A stretch of DNA of 13,847 nucleotides from JAEUOS01 sp964470865 (GTDB lineage Bacteria > Pseudomonadota > Gammaproteobacteria > Burkholderiales > JAEUOS01), in contig CAYYFR010000156.1 in NCBI GenBank assembly GCA_964470865.1, forward strand, positions 1-13,847, written 5' to 3'. Below the pieces are notes generated by a model. The model ran no database searches. It was given only the letters and a program-made list of their open reading frames with translations, and was not told the origin of the DNA. Below, piece by piece: positions 1 to 7,425 of this stretch. The first letter of the stretch is position 1; each line of letters begins with the position of its first letter. A program made the position numbers and the translations under genes.

Positions 1-1
1 A

Positions 2-1468
2 GGTCTGGCGGTGGCGCTGGCCAATGTGGACGAGATGATCGCCTTGATCAAGGCGGCGCCGACGCCGCCGGTGGCCAAGGAAGAGCTGATGAAGCGCATG
101 TGGAAGTCCGGCGTGGTCGAGCAGATGCTGGTGCGCGCCGCGGCCGAGGCGGCGCGCCCGGACGGCCTGGCCGAGGCCTATGGCCTCAAGGACAACGGCT
201 ATCGCCTGTCGGAAGTGCAGGCCACCGAGATCCTGCAGATGCGCCTGCAGCGCCTGACCGGCCTGGAGCAGGACAAGATCGTCGGCGAATACAGGGAAGT
301 GATGGCGCAGATCCTCGACCTGGTCGACATCCTCGCCAAGCCCGAGCGCATCACCGCGATCATCGCCGACGAATTGGCCAAGGTGAAGGACGAGTTCGGC
401 GATGCGCGCCGCTCGGTGATCGAGATGAATGCCTACGATCTCGACACCGAAGACCTGATCACCCCGCAGGACATGGTGGTCACCATGTCTCACACCGGCT
501 ACATCAAGAGCCAGCCGCTGACCGAATACCGGGCGCAGAAGCGCGGCGGGCGCGGCAAGCAGGCCACAGCGACCAGGGAAGACGACTACATCGAGCAACT
601 GTTCATCGCCAACACGCACCACATGCTGCTGTGCTTTTCCAATCGTGGCCGGGTCTACTGGCTCAAGGTCTATGAAGTGCCGCAGGGTACGCGCACATCG
701 CGCGGCCGGCCGATCGTCAACATGTTTCCCCTGATCGAGGGCGAAAAGGTCACCGTGGTGCTGCCGGTCAAGGCTTTCGTCGAGGATCGCTATGTGTTCA
801 TGGCCACCAGCCTGGGCGTGGTCAAGAAATGTTCGCTGACCGACTTCGGCAATCGCCGTTCGGCCGGCATCATCGCCGTTGACCTGGATGATGGCGATTA
901 CCTGATCGGCGCCGCCCTGACCGACGGCAAGCACGACATCATGCTGTTTTCCGATGCCGGCAAGGCGGTGCGTTTCGACGAAAACGACGTCCGCGCCATG
1001 GGCCGCCTGGCACGCGGCGTGCGCGGCATGATGCTGGAGGCCGGCCAGCAGGTGATCGCGCTGCTGGTGGCCGAAAACGAGCAGCAAAGTGTATTGACAG
1101 CCACCGAGAACGGCTACGGCAAGCGCACGCCGGTAGCGGAGTACACACGTCACGGTCGCGGCACCAAGGGCATGATCGCGATCCAGACCTCGGATCGCAA
1201 CGGCCGGGTGGTGGCGGCGACATTGGTCGAGGTCAAGGATGAAATCATGCTGATCACCACCGGCGGGGTGATGATCCGCACGCGGGTGGCGGAAATTCGC
1301 GAAATGGGGCGCGCCACCCAGGGCGTGACCCTGATCAGCGTGGGCGACGGCACCCGGCTGTCGGGGCTGCAGCGGGTGGTCGAGAGCGACGCCGACAATG
1401 GCGAGAACGGCGATGCGCCGGCCGCGCCGCCAGCGGATGCGGCGGACGCTGGCGAGAAGCGCTCGTAA
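2..1468 (+). CDS. gyrA: DNA gyrase subunit A, C-terminal part (5' end outside window)
   Basis: GyrA is the DNA-breaking and DNA-wrapping subunit of gyrase (A2B2), which introduces negative supercoils in the cytoplasm. The visible 488 residues begin mid-protein with GLAVALANVDEMI, matching the late breakage-reunion region; the catalytic Tyr and the quinolone-resistance region lie upstream, outside the window. Next come the coiled-coil tower (about residues 80-130 of the fragment) and the C-terminal beta-pinwheel with repeated blades such as NRGRVYWLKVYEVP and ENGYGKRTPVAEY. The GyrA box, QKRGGRGK at about 536-559, is intact; it is needed for DNA wrapping and separates GyrA from ParC. The protein ends in an acidic, Ala-rich tail, as usual for GyrA. 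A GTG at position 11 is not the true start because the homologous reading frame continues leftward. The stop is TAA. The next gene, pheA, starts 117 bp downstream. Confidence 0.97.
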   Translation, partial: GLAVALANVDEMIALIKAAPTPPVAKEELMKRMWKSGVVEQMLVRAAAEAARPDGLAEAYGLKDNGYRLSEVQATEILQMRLQRLTGLEQDKIVGEYREVMAQILDLVDILAKPERITAIIADELAKVKDEFGDARRSVIEMNAYDLDTEDLITPQDMVVTMSHTGYIKSQPLTEYRAQKRGGRGKQATATREDDYIEQLFIANTHHMLLCFSNRGRVYWLKVYEVPQGTRTSRGRPIVNMFPLIEGEKVTVVLPVKAFVEDRYVFMATSLGVVKKCSLTDFGNRRSAGIIAVDLDDGDYLIGAALTDGKHDIMLFSDAGKAVRFDENDVRAMGRLARGVRGMMLEAGQQVIALLVAENEQQSVLTATENGYGKRTPVAEYTRHGRGTKGMIAIQTSDRNGRVVAATLVEVKDEIMLITTGGVMIRTRVAEIREMGRATQGVTLISVGDGTRLSGLQRVVESDADNGENGDAPAAPPADAADAGEKRS

Positions 1469-1585
1469 GCGCCGCCACGCCCGCACCTCAACGTTCATCA
1501 TTGCTTCGAGAATTGCGCAACTCATGAGAGGGATTTGCCATTGGCGCGGCGCGCAGGCCTCTGGTGAAGATCACAAGGCGAAACG

Positions 1586-2674
1586 ATGAGCGAATTGCCC
1601 CTGCTACGGTCCGAAATCGATCGTCTCGACGACGAGCTGCTGAAATTACTCAACGCGCGCGCTCAGGTGTCGAAGAAGATTGGCGACACCAAGCGTGCCG
1701 CAGACCCGCAGGCGCCGGTGTTTCGCGCCGAGCGCGAAGCCGCCGTGTTGCGCCGTCTTGAAGCTGCCAATCCGGGCCCCTTGCCGGCCGAGGCCGTGAG
1801 CCGCATCTTTCACGAAGTGATGTCCGCCAGCTCGGCCTTGCAGCGACCGATTCGCGTTGCCTACCTGGGCCCGGCCGGCACCTTTTCGGAAGCCGCGGTG
1901 GTGCGCCAGTTCGGCCGCTCGGCGCTGGCCGTGCCGTGCGCCAACTTCGACGAGGCGTTTCGCCGCACCGAAACCGGCGAGACCGATTTTTCGGTGGTGC
2001 CGGTGGAGAATTCGACCGAAGGGACGATCTCCCGGGTGCTCGATTTGCTGCTTGCAAGCCCGCTCAAGGTATGTGCCGAGGTGGTGCTGCGGGTGCAGCA
2101 GAACCTGATGCGCGCGCGCGACGGCCGCGACGGCATCACCAAGGTGTATTCGCACGGGCAGTCGCTGGCGCAAACCCGGAACTGGCTCAACCGCAACCTG
2201 CCCGGCGTCGACCGCGTGACGGTCGAATCGAATGCCGAAGCGGCGCGCCTGGCAAGCCTCGATCCCGCCACCGCGGCCATCGCCGGGCATAACGCGGCGC
2301 AGAATTTCGGCCTCACCATCCTGGCTGCCAACATCGAGGACGACCCGACCAATCGCACCCGTTTCATGGTGGTGGGCCATGCCGAGTCCGGCGTGTCGAA
2401 CCGCGACCGTACCTGGCTTGTGATGTCGGCGCCCAACGTGGCAGGCGGGCTGGTCAAGCTTTTGGCGCCGTTTGCCGCGCACGGCGTGTCGATGACCAAG
2501 ATCGAGTCGCGCCCGGCGCGCCTGGCCTCGATGCCGGGCTCCTGGGAATACATGTTCTATGTCGACGTGGAAGGCCATCGCGACAATCCCGGTGTGGCCG
2601 CCGCATTGACGGAGTTGAAGTCGATCGCGCCCTATCTGAAGATCTTCGGCTCCTATCCGGTCGGCGATTACTGA
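1586..2674 (+). CDS. pheA: Bifunctional chorismate mutase / prephenate dehydratase (P-protein)
   Basis: PheA converts chorismate to prephenate and then to phenylpyruvate, the committed branch to phenylalanine. The 362 residues are normal for the fused P-protein. Domain order is AroQ chorismate mutase (about 1-88, with LRSEIDRLDDELLKLLNAR and later basic residues), prephenate dehydratase (about 89-270, with YLGPAGTFSE, VPVENSTEGT and the catalytic TRF at 258-260), and a C-terminal ACT domain (about 275-360). The ACT domain carries the ESRP motif at 307-310, the signature linked to phenylalanine feedback inhibition, so the enzyme is probably Phe-sensitive. The ATG is preceded by AAGGCG at a usual distance and gives the expected AroQ N-terminus. 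It follows gyrA directly, without serC, and is separated from hisC by a 111-bp gap containing hairpins. Confidence 0.97.
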   Translation: MSELPLLRSEIDRLDDELLKLLNARAQVSKKIGDTKRAADPQAPVFRAEREAAVLRRLEAANPGPLPAEAVSRIFHEVMSASSALQRPIRVAYLGPAGTFSEAAVVRQFGRSALAVPCANFDEAFRRTETGETDFSVVPVENSTEGTISRVLDLLLASPLKVCAEVVLRVQQNLMRARDGRDGITKVYSHGQSLAQTRNWLNRNLPGVDRVTVESNAEAARLASLDPATAAIAGHNAAQNFGLTILAANIEDDPTNRTRFMVVGHAESGVSNRDRTWLVMSAPNVAGGLVKLLAPFAAHGVSMTKIESRPARLASMPGSWEYMFYVDVEGHRDNPGVAAALTELKSIAPYLKIFGSYPVGDY

Positions 2675-2696
2675 CAGTCAATATCCTGTTGACTGT
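2674..2696 (+). repeat. Inverted repeat overlapping the pheA stop codon
   Basis: ACAGTCAA (2674-2681) and TTGACTGT (2689-2696) form a perfect 8-bp inverted repeat with a 7-base loop. It begins on the last base of the pheA TGA. No T-run follows, so it is not a standard intrinsic terminator. It could stabilise the pheA mRNA 3' end or be a protein-binding palindrome. The pairing is seen directly; any role is inference. Confidence 0.45.
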
Positions 2697-2703
2697 GCCA
2701 GTC

Positions 2704-2743
2704 GCAGCTTCGCCGACACAATTTTCAGCTGCCCGCCTTTTTT
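2704..2743 (+). terminator. Weak terminator/attenuator-like structure between pheA and hisC
   Basis: GCAGCT (2704-2709) can pair with AGCTGC (2727-2732) across a 17-base loop. Five bases later there is a run of six T (2738-2743). The stem is short and the loop long, so termination would be partial at best. With the upstream palindrome it makes this the one interrupted junction of the aromatic operon. No leader peptide rich in Phe or Tyr codons was seen, so classical attenuation is not supported. Confidence 0.3.
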
Positions 2744-2750
2744 CGTTCTT

Positions 2751-2770
2751 CCAAGCCCTTCCAAGCCCTT
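2751..2770 (+). repeat. Tandem 10-bp direct repeat upstream of hisC
   Basis: CCAAGCCCTT occurs twice back to back at 2751-2760 and 2761-2770, ending 15 bp before the hisC ATG. The region is pyrimidine-rich and contains no clear Shine-Dalgarno sequence. It may be a slippage duplication that displaced the ribosome binding site. Function unknown. Confidence 0.6.
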
Positions 2771-2785
2771 TCAAACGCGCTCACC

Positions 2786-3895
2786 ATGAACTACACCGAT
2801 TTAGCTCCATCCTATGTGCGCTCCATCGCGCCCTACCAGCCCGGCAAGCCGATCTCGGAGGTGGCGCGCGAGCTGGGTATCCCCGAGCGCGACATCATCA
2901 AGCTGGCCTCGAACGAGAACCCGCTCGGCTGCGGCGAGGCGGCCAAGGCCGCGATGCGCCGCGCACTTGACGAAGTGCACCTGTATCCCGACGGCGCCTG
3001 TTTCGAACTCAAGGCCGCGCTGTCGCGCCAATGGGGTGTGACGATGGAAGGCATCGTCGTCGGCAACGGATCCAACGACTTGCTCGACTACATCGCCATG
3101 GCGTTCCTGGCGCCCGGCGTATCTGCTGTGTATTCGCAGCATTGTTTCGCGGTCTATCCGATCACCGTGCTGGCGCGTGGTGCGCAGGGCATCAAGGTGC
3201 CGGCGCGCGCCTACGGCAACGACCTCGATGCCATGCTGGCCGCGATTCGCGCCGATACCCGGCTGCTGTTCATCGCCAACCCCAACAACCCGACCGGCAC
3301 CTTCACGCCCTACGCCGAGATCCACGCCTTCCTCAAGCGCGTGCCGACCAATGTGATCGTGGTGCTCGACGAGGCCTACAACGATTTCCTGCCGCCGGAA
3401 TTGCGCGCCGACACCGTGGCCTGGCTGGCGCAGTTTCCCAACCTGGTGTTGACCCGCACCTTCTGCAAGATTTACGGCCTGGCCGGCCTGCGCGTGGGCT
3501 ACATGCTGGCGCACCCGCAGGTGTGCGACATGGTCAACCGCGTGCGCGCGCCGTTCAATGTCAACTCGATCGCACAGGCGGCGGCGGTGGCGGCCCTGGG
3601 CGACCTGGATTTCGTCGCCCGCACCTATGCCAACAATCGCGCCGGCATCACGCAATTGAGCGAGGGCGCGCGCGCGCTCGGCCTCGATTTCATCCCCCCT
3701 TTCGGCAACTTCATCACCATCGATGTGGGCGACGGCCAGAAAGTGTTTCAGGCCCTGCTCAAGCGCGGCGTGATCGTGCGCCCGGTCGTCGGCTACGAAT
3801 TGCCGCGCCATGTGCGCGTCACCATCGGCCTGCCGGCGGAGAATGCGCGCTTCCTGGCCAGCCTCAAAGAGGCATTGGCGGAAGTCGCCGGTTGA
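2786..3895 (+). CDS. hisC: Histidinol-phosphate / aromatic aminotransferase (HisC2-like)
   Basis: This is a PLP-dependent class I/II aminotransferase of 369 residues, the normal HisC length. Visible motifs are SNENPLG (42-48), ANPNNPTGT (164-172), the PLP-pyridine Asp in VVLDEAY (D195), the Schiff-base Lys in RTFCKIYGLAGLR (K228) and the nearby Arg R236. HisC enzymes act on histidinol phosphate, but copies placed between pheA and tyrA commonly transaminate phenylpyruvate and 4-hydroxyphenylpyruvate. That role is inferred from context; substrate specificity cannot be read from sequence. The residue before the catalytic Lys is Cys where Ser is more usual in this family. The start is supported by the typical N-terminus LAPSYVRSIAPYQPGKPISE, although no good ribosome binding site precedes it. 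tyrA begins 7 bp after the stop. Confidence 0.92.
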   Translation: MNYTDLAPSYVRSIAPYQPGKPISEVARELGIPERDIIKLASNENPLGCGEAAKAAMRRALDEVHLYPDGACFELKAALSRQWGVTMEGIVVGNGSNDLLDYIAMAFLAPGVSAVYSQHCFAVYPITVLARGAQGIKVPARAYGNDLDAMLAAIRADTRLLFIANPNNPTGTFTPYAEIHAFLKRVPTNVIVVLDEAYNDFLPPELRADTVAWLAQFPNLVLTRTFCKIYGLAGLRVGYMLAHPQVCDMVNRVRAPFNVNSIAQAAAVAALGDLDFVARTYANNRAGITQLSEGARALGLDFIPPFGNFITIDVGDGQKVFQALLKRGVIVRPVVGYELPRHVRVTIGLPAENARFLASLKEALAEVAG

Positions 3896-3902
3896 CACGG
3901 CC

Positions 3903-4808
3903 TTGATCGACACCCTCGCAGTCGTAGGCGTCGGCCTGATCGGCGGGTCTTTCGCGCTGGCCTTGAAACAGGCCGGCCTGGTGCGCCACGTGATTGGCGT
4001 CGGCCGCGGGCGCACCAACCTTGAAGCGGCGTTGCAACTGGGGCTGGTCGACGCGATCGCGGAGCAGGCGGCCCAAGCCTATGCGCGCGCCGATTTCATC
4101 CTGGTGGCAACCCCGGTGGGGCAGATGGCACGCGTGTTCGCCGACATCGTGCCGGTGTTGCAACCCGGCGCGGTGGTGAGCGACGCCGGCAGCACCAAGT
4201 GCGATGTGGTCGCCATCGCGCGCGCCGCGTTCGGCGCGCGCATCGGCCAGTTCGTACCGGCACACCCGATCGCCGGCGCCGAGCAAAACGGCGCCGCCGC
4301 CGCGCGCATCGACCTGTATCGCGGCAAGAAACTGGTGATCGCCGCCATGCCCGAGACCGACGCGGCCGCTGTGGCGCGGGTCGAAGCGGCCTGGCGGGCC
4401 TGCGGCGCGCGCATCCACGCCATGTCGCCCGAACTGCACGACAAGACCTTCGCCGCGGTCAGCCACCTGCCACACGTGCTGGCCTTTGCGCTGGTCGATG
4501 AAATCGCCAGAAAGCCGCATGCGCACACGCTGTTTCAATTCGCCGCCAGCGGCTTTCGCGATTTCACCCGCATCGCCGGCGGCTCGCCTGAAATGTGGCG
4601 CGATATCGCGCTGGCCAACCGCGACGCATTGCTCGCTGAAGTCGATCAATACATGGCGCGTCTGGCCGCGGTGCGCGGCATGATCGCCGCGGCCGACGCG
4701 CAAGCGCTGGATGTGGTGTTTTCCAACGCACGCAATGCGCGCCAGGCCTGGCTGGATTCCATTGAGGCCGGCGAAGCGCCGCCCGGCGCGGCCGCGCGGG
4801 CAAGCTGA
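3903..4808 (+). CDS. tyrA: Prephenate dehydrogenase
   Basis: TyrA oxidatively decarboxylates prephenate to 4-hydroxyphenylpyruvate using NAD(P)+, the tyrosine branch. With the chosen TTG start (3903) the protein has 301 residues, typical of a monofunctional TyrA. The N-terminal Rossmann motif GVGLIGGS starts at residue 9, which fits homologues. Other signatures are VSDAGSTK (about 92-99), the active-site His in PAHPIAGAE (H121), SHLPH (187-191) and GFRDFTRIAGGSPEMW in the C-terminal dimerisation domain. No ACT domain or fused chorismate mutase is present. The only in-frame ATG upstream (3810) would add an arginine-rich 31-residue segment read from inside hisC, so it is unlikely. The TTG lacks a close Shine-Dalgarno sequence, and translation is probably coupled to hisC, whose stop is 7 bp upstream. 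The stop overlaps the aroA start by one base. Confidence 0.93.
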   Translation: MIDTLAVVGVGLIGGSFALALKQAGLVRHVIGVGRGRTNLEAALQLGLVDAIAEQAAQAYARADFILVATPVGQMARVFADIVPVLQPGAVVSDAGSTKCDVVAIARAAFGARIGQFVPAHPIAGAEQNGAAAARIDLYRGKKLVIAAMPETDAAAVARVEAAWRACGARIHAMSPELHDKTFAAVSHLPHVLAFALVDEIARKPHAHTLFQFAASGFRDFTRIAGGSPEMWRDIALANRDALLAEVDQYMARLAAVRGMIAAADAQALDVVFSNARNARQAWLDSIEAGEAPPGAAARAS

Positions 4809-6130
4809 TGCAAAGCCTGGCGCTCCAGCGTGTCACGCATGCCGGCGGCAGGATCCGCCTGCCCGGGTCGAAAAGCATTTCCAACCGCAGCCTGCTGCTG
4901 GCAGCGCTGGCCGATGGCCGCACCCGGGTTGCCGACCTGCTCGATTCCGACGATACCCGCGTCATGCTGGACGCCCTCAAGGCGCTCGGCGTACCCTGCG
5001 AGCGGGACGGTGCCGATTGGCTTGTCGACGGTGTGCAGGGCCGGTTCCCGGTGCGTGAAGCCGATCTCTTCATGGGCAATGCCGGCACCGCGATCCGGCC
5101 ATTGACGGCGGCGCTTGCCGTCAATGGCGGGCACTATCGATTGAGCGGTGTGCCGCGTATGCATGAGCGCCCGATCGGCGATTTGGTCGACGGGCTGGCG
5201 GCGATCGGTGCCGATATCGGCTACACCGGCAAGCCTGGTTATCCGCCATTGGAAATCCGGCCTGCCGTCGTGGCTCTCAAGGGCGCGGTACCGGTGCGCG
5301 GCAATGTGTCGAGCCAGTTTCTGACCGCGCTCTTGATGGCGCTGCCGCTCGTAGCGCGCGAAGCCGCCAAACCGGTGACCATCGAAGTGGTGGGCGAACT
5401 GATCTCCAAACCCTATGTCGAGATCACCCTGAACCTGATGCAGCGTTTTGGCGTTGCGGTGGCGCGCGAAGACTGGCGCGCCTTTCACATCGCTCCCGGC
5501 GCCACCTACCGAAGCCCGGGCACCCTGTATGTTGAAGGCGACGCCTCGTCGGCCTCGTACTTTCTCGCCGCCGGTGCGCTCGGTGGCGGGCCCTTGCGTG
5601 TCGAGGGTGTCGGCCGCGACAGCATCCAGGGCGATGTGCGCTTCATCGACGCGCTGGCGCAAATGGGTGCCAACCTGACGGCAGGCCCCAACTGGATCGA
5701 GGTGCGCGGGTTTTTCAATGAGGCCAATGCGGCCAGGCTCAAGGCGATCGACGCCGACTTCAACCATATTCCGGATGCGGCCATGACCGTCGCGGTACTG
5801 GCCTTGTTCGCCGACGGGCCGTGTCGCCTGACCAACATCGGCTCCTGGCGCGTCAAGGAGACCGATCGCATCGCGGCGATGGCCATCGAATTGCGCAAGC
5901 TCGGTGCAACTGTTGACGAAGGCGACGATTGGTTGCGCATCGATCCGCCTGCCCAATTGCGGCCGGCGGCGATCGATACCTACGACGACCACCGCATGGC
6001 CATGAGTTTTTCACTGGCGGCCTTCGGTCTTGCGCCCGGCGCTGCGCCGCTGACAATCAACGACCCGCAGTGCGTTGCCAAAACGTTTCCCGATTATTTC
6101 GCGGAATTCGCGCGCCTGACGCGCGCCTGA
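4808..6130 (+). CDS. aroA: 3-phosphoshikimate 1-carboxyvinyltransferase (EPSP synthase, class I)
   Basis: AroA transfers enolpyruvyl from PEP to shikimate-3-phosphate, giving EPSP, the direct precursor of chorismate. Its 440 residues match class I bacterial enzymes. Substrate-binding motifs are visible: LPGSKSISNR (K22, S23, R27), GNAGTAIRPL (90-99), the Arg in MHERPIGDL (R121), SSQ (168-170), the Asp in NHIPDAAM (D323), RVKETDR (348-354), YDDHRMAM (392-399) and K425 before TFPDYF. The Gly and Pro of the GNAGTAxRP loop are the class I wild-type residues, so glyphosate sensitivity is expected by family knowledge. The ATG overlaps the tyrA stop as TGATG, indicating translational coupling. No cmk or rpsA follows; the next gene is a TRAP dctP after 212 bp. 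Confidence 0.97.
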   Translation: MQSLALQRVTHAGGRIRLPGSKSISNRSLLLAALADGRTRVADLLDSDDTRVMLDALKALGVPCERDGADWLVDGVQGRFPVREADLFMGNAGTAIRPLTAALAVNGGHYRLSGVPRMHERPIGDLVDGLAAIGADIGYTGKPGYPPLEIRPAVVALKGAVPVRGNVSSQFLTALLMALPLVAREAAKPVTIEVVGELISKPYVEITLNLMQRFGVAVAREDWRAFHIAPGATYRSPGTLYVEGDASSASYFLAAGALGGGPLRVEGVGRDSIQGDVRFIDALAQMGANLTAGPNWIEVRGFFNEANAARLKAIDADFNHIPDAAMTVAVLALFADGPCRLTNIGSWRVKETDRIAAMAIELRKLGATVDEGDDWLRIDPPAQLRPAAIDTYDDHRMAMSFSLAAFGLAPGAAPLTINDPQCVAKTFPDYFAEFARLTRA

Positions 6131-6342
6131 GCCGGCGCCCGCGCGGCGTGCCTATTTGATGCAGTGCGCCAAGCGGCGCCAATGCTGCGTCGCAACCAAC
6201 GGGCATGGCGAACAAGTATTGCGTTGACAGCTTGGCTCGTGCTAGCTTTCGCGCGGCACTGTGCAATTGACAAGGTCGCCAGGCATTCGCCGAAAATGCC
6301 GGCGCACCGACCGGTAAACATTCAACCAATAGAGGAGTCTTC
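6131..6342 (+). promoter_or_regulatory. Intergenic region carrying the probable promoter of the first TRAP operon
   Basis: This 212-bp gap separates the aroA operon from dctP. Two perfect TTGACA hexamers occur, at 6224-6229 and 6267-6272. The first has no good -10 at normal spacing. The second has GAAAAT (6292-6297) at a long 19-bp spacing. Between them lies the small palindrome GCAC-T-GTGC (6256-6264), a possible operator. Just after aroA a weak stem (6134-6138 with 6148-6152, one wobble pair) precedes TATTTG and might end aroA transcription. AGAGGAG (6331-6337) is a strong ribosome binding site 5 bases before the dctP ATG. Weak -10 elements would suit activator-dependent expression, for example by the nearby response regulator; that link is inference. 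Confidence 0.4.
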
Positions 6343-7386
6343 ATGAAAGTATTCAAGCTGGCTGCCACCGCCTGTGCGGTGTTGGCGATGACGCTCGCAC
6401 CGGCGCATGCGCAAGAGAAGAAAGTGCGTGCGCAGATGGGCTGGGCCTTTCCCAGCACCACCGGTTTGCTGGGGCCCACGCAAACGCGCCTGGTCGAAAT
6501 GCTGCGCGAGATGTCGGGCGGCAGCATCGACGTCAAGGGCTTCGAGCCGGGCGCATTGGTGCCTGCCAATCAGTATCTCGATGCGGTCGGCAATGGTTCG
6601 CTCGACATGGCATGGACGGTATCCGGATTCTGGACCGGCAAGGACATTGCCTTTGCCATGTATGGTTCGGTGCCGTTCGGCCCTGACGTCGGCGAGTACC
6701 TCGCCTGGATGAAGCACGGCGGCGGCGAGAAACTGATGAAGGAACTGCATGCCAAGTACAACGTCGAGGTGATCCCGTGCGGTGTGATCTCGCCCGAGGC
6801 TTCCGGCTGGTTCCGCAAGGAGATCAAGACCCTGGACGACCTCAAGGGCCTGAAAATGCGTTTCTTCGGCCTCGGTGCCAACGTGATGCAGAAGCTGGGC
6901 GTATCCACCCAGCTTTTGCAAGCGGGCGAAATCTTCCAGGCGCTGCAACTGGGCACCATCGATGCCACTGAATTTTCGATGCCGGTGATGGACTTGACGC
7001 TCGGCTTTCATCAGGTTGCCAAGCATTACTATTTCCCGGGCTGGCACCAGCAGGCGACCATCAACGAACTGATCATCTCGAAAAAGAAGTGGGCCGAGTT
7101 CAGCAAGACGCAGAAGGCAATCATCCAGGGCGCCTGTGATGCAACCATGCTGCGGCAATTCGCCGAAGGCGAGGCGGTGCAGTTCAAGGCGATGAAGGAA
7201 ATCCAGGCCAAGGGCGTGACCATCCACAAATGGCCGAAGAATTTCCTCGACGCCTTCGAGAAAGCCTGGATTGAAGTGGCCGCCGAGCAGGTGGCCAAGA
7301 GCCCGGAGTTCAAAAAGGGCTGGGACTCCTATTCCGCGTTCCGCAAGGATTACGCGATCTGGAAGGACATGGGCTACCTCAAGTAG
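6343..7386 (+). CDS. dctP: TRAP transporter periplasmic solute-binding protein (FcbT1/TakP-like), Sec-exported
   Basis: This is the extracytoplasmic receptor of a tripartite ATP-independent periplasmic (TRAP) transporter, which delivers an organic acid to the DctQM membrane complex. The 347-residue protein starts with a Sec signal peptide (KVFK, hydrophobic core, cleavage after AHA at residue 23). DctP-family signatures are YLDAVGNGSLDMAW (78-91), GWFRKEIKTLDDLKGLKMR (155-173), the conserved carboxylate-binding Arg at R173, and GEIFQALQLGTIDATEF (195-211). The wording SPEASGWFRKEI and LGFHQVAKHYYFPGWHQ resembles the COG4663 group (4-chlorobenzoate FcbT1, 2-oxoacid TakP) more than C4-dicarboxylate DctP. 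The exact ligand is unknown. The start has an excellent AGAGGAG site. dctQ and dctM follow, separated by a 105-bp gap with two hairpins. Confidence 0.93.
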   Translation: MKVFKLAATACAVLAMTLAPAHAQEKKVRAQMGWAFPSTTGLLGPTQTRLVEMLREMSGGSIDVKGFEPGALVPANQYLDAVGNGSLDMAWTVSGFWTGKDIAFAMYGSVPFGPDVGEYLAWMKHGGGEKLMKELHAKYNVEVIPCGVISPEASGWFRKEIKTLDDLKGLKMRFFGLGANVMQKLGVSTQLLQAGEIFQALQLGTIDATEFSMPVMDLTLGFHQVAKHYYFPGWHQQATINELIISKKKWAEFSKTQKAIIQGACDATMLRQFAEGEAVQFKAMKEIQAKGVTIHKWPKNFLDAFEKAWIEVAAEQVAKSPEFKKGWDSYSAFRKDYAIWKDMGYLK

Positions 7387-7394
7387 CCTAGCGC

Positions 7395-7414
7395 GCGGGC
7401 GCTTTGCCGCCCGC
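7395..7414 (+). other. First hairpin in the dctP-dctQ gap
   Basis: GCGGGCG (7395-7401) pairs perfectly with CGCCCGC (7408-7414) across a 6-base loop, starting 9 bases after the dctP stop. No T-run follows. It may protect the dctP mRNA 3' end from exonucleases. Confidence 0.5.
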
Positions 7415-7425
7415 CAATCTGTCCG

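Noticed and set aside
3810..3902. ATG-initiated N-terminal extension of TyrA
   Set aside because: It is read from within hisC in another frame, is rich in Arg/Ser, and precedes the Rossmann motif by an atypical distance.
2801..4018. Long open frame (405 codons) on the - strand opposite hisC
   Set aside because: High GC content keeps the antisense frame open. Its translation is rich in His/Arg/Gln/Asp and matches no family, while hisC on the + strand has full catalytic motifs.
4646..5992. 448-codon - strand frame opposite aroA
   Set aside because: Antisense shadow of aroA: low-complexity basic/His-rich translation with no domain and no ribosome binding site.
6224..6252. Sigma-70 or sigma-54 promoter at the first TTGACA upstream of dctP
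   Set aside because: No acceptable -10 at 15-19 bp, and no GG-N10-GC pair with correct spacing, so neither type is supported at this exact site.
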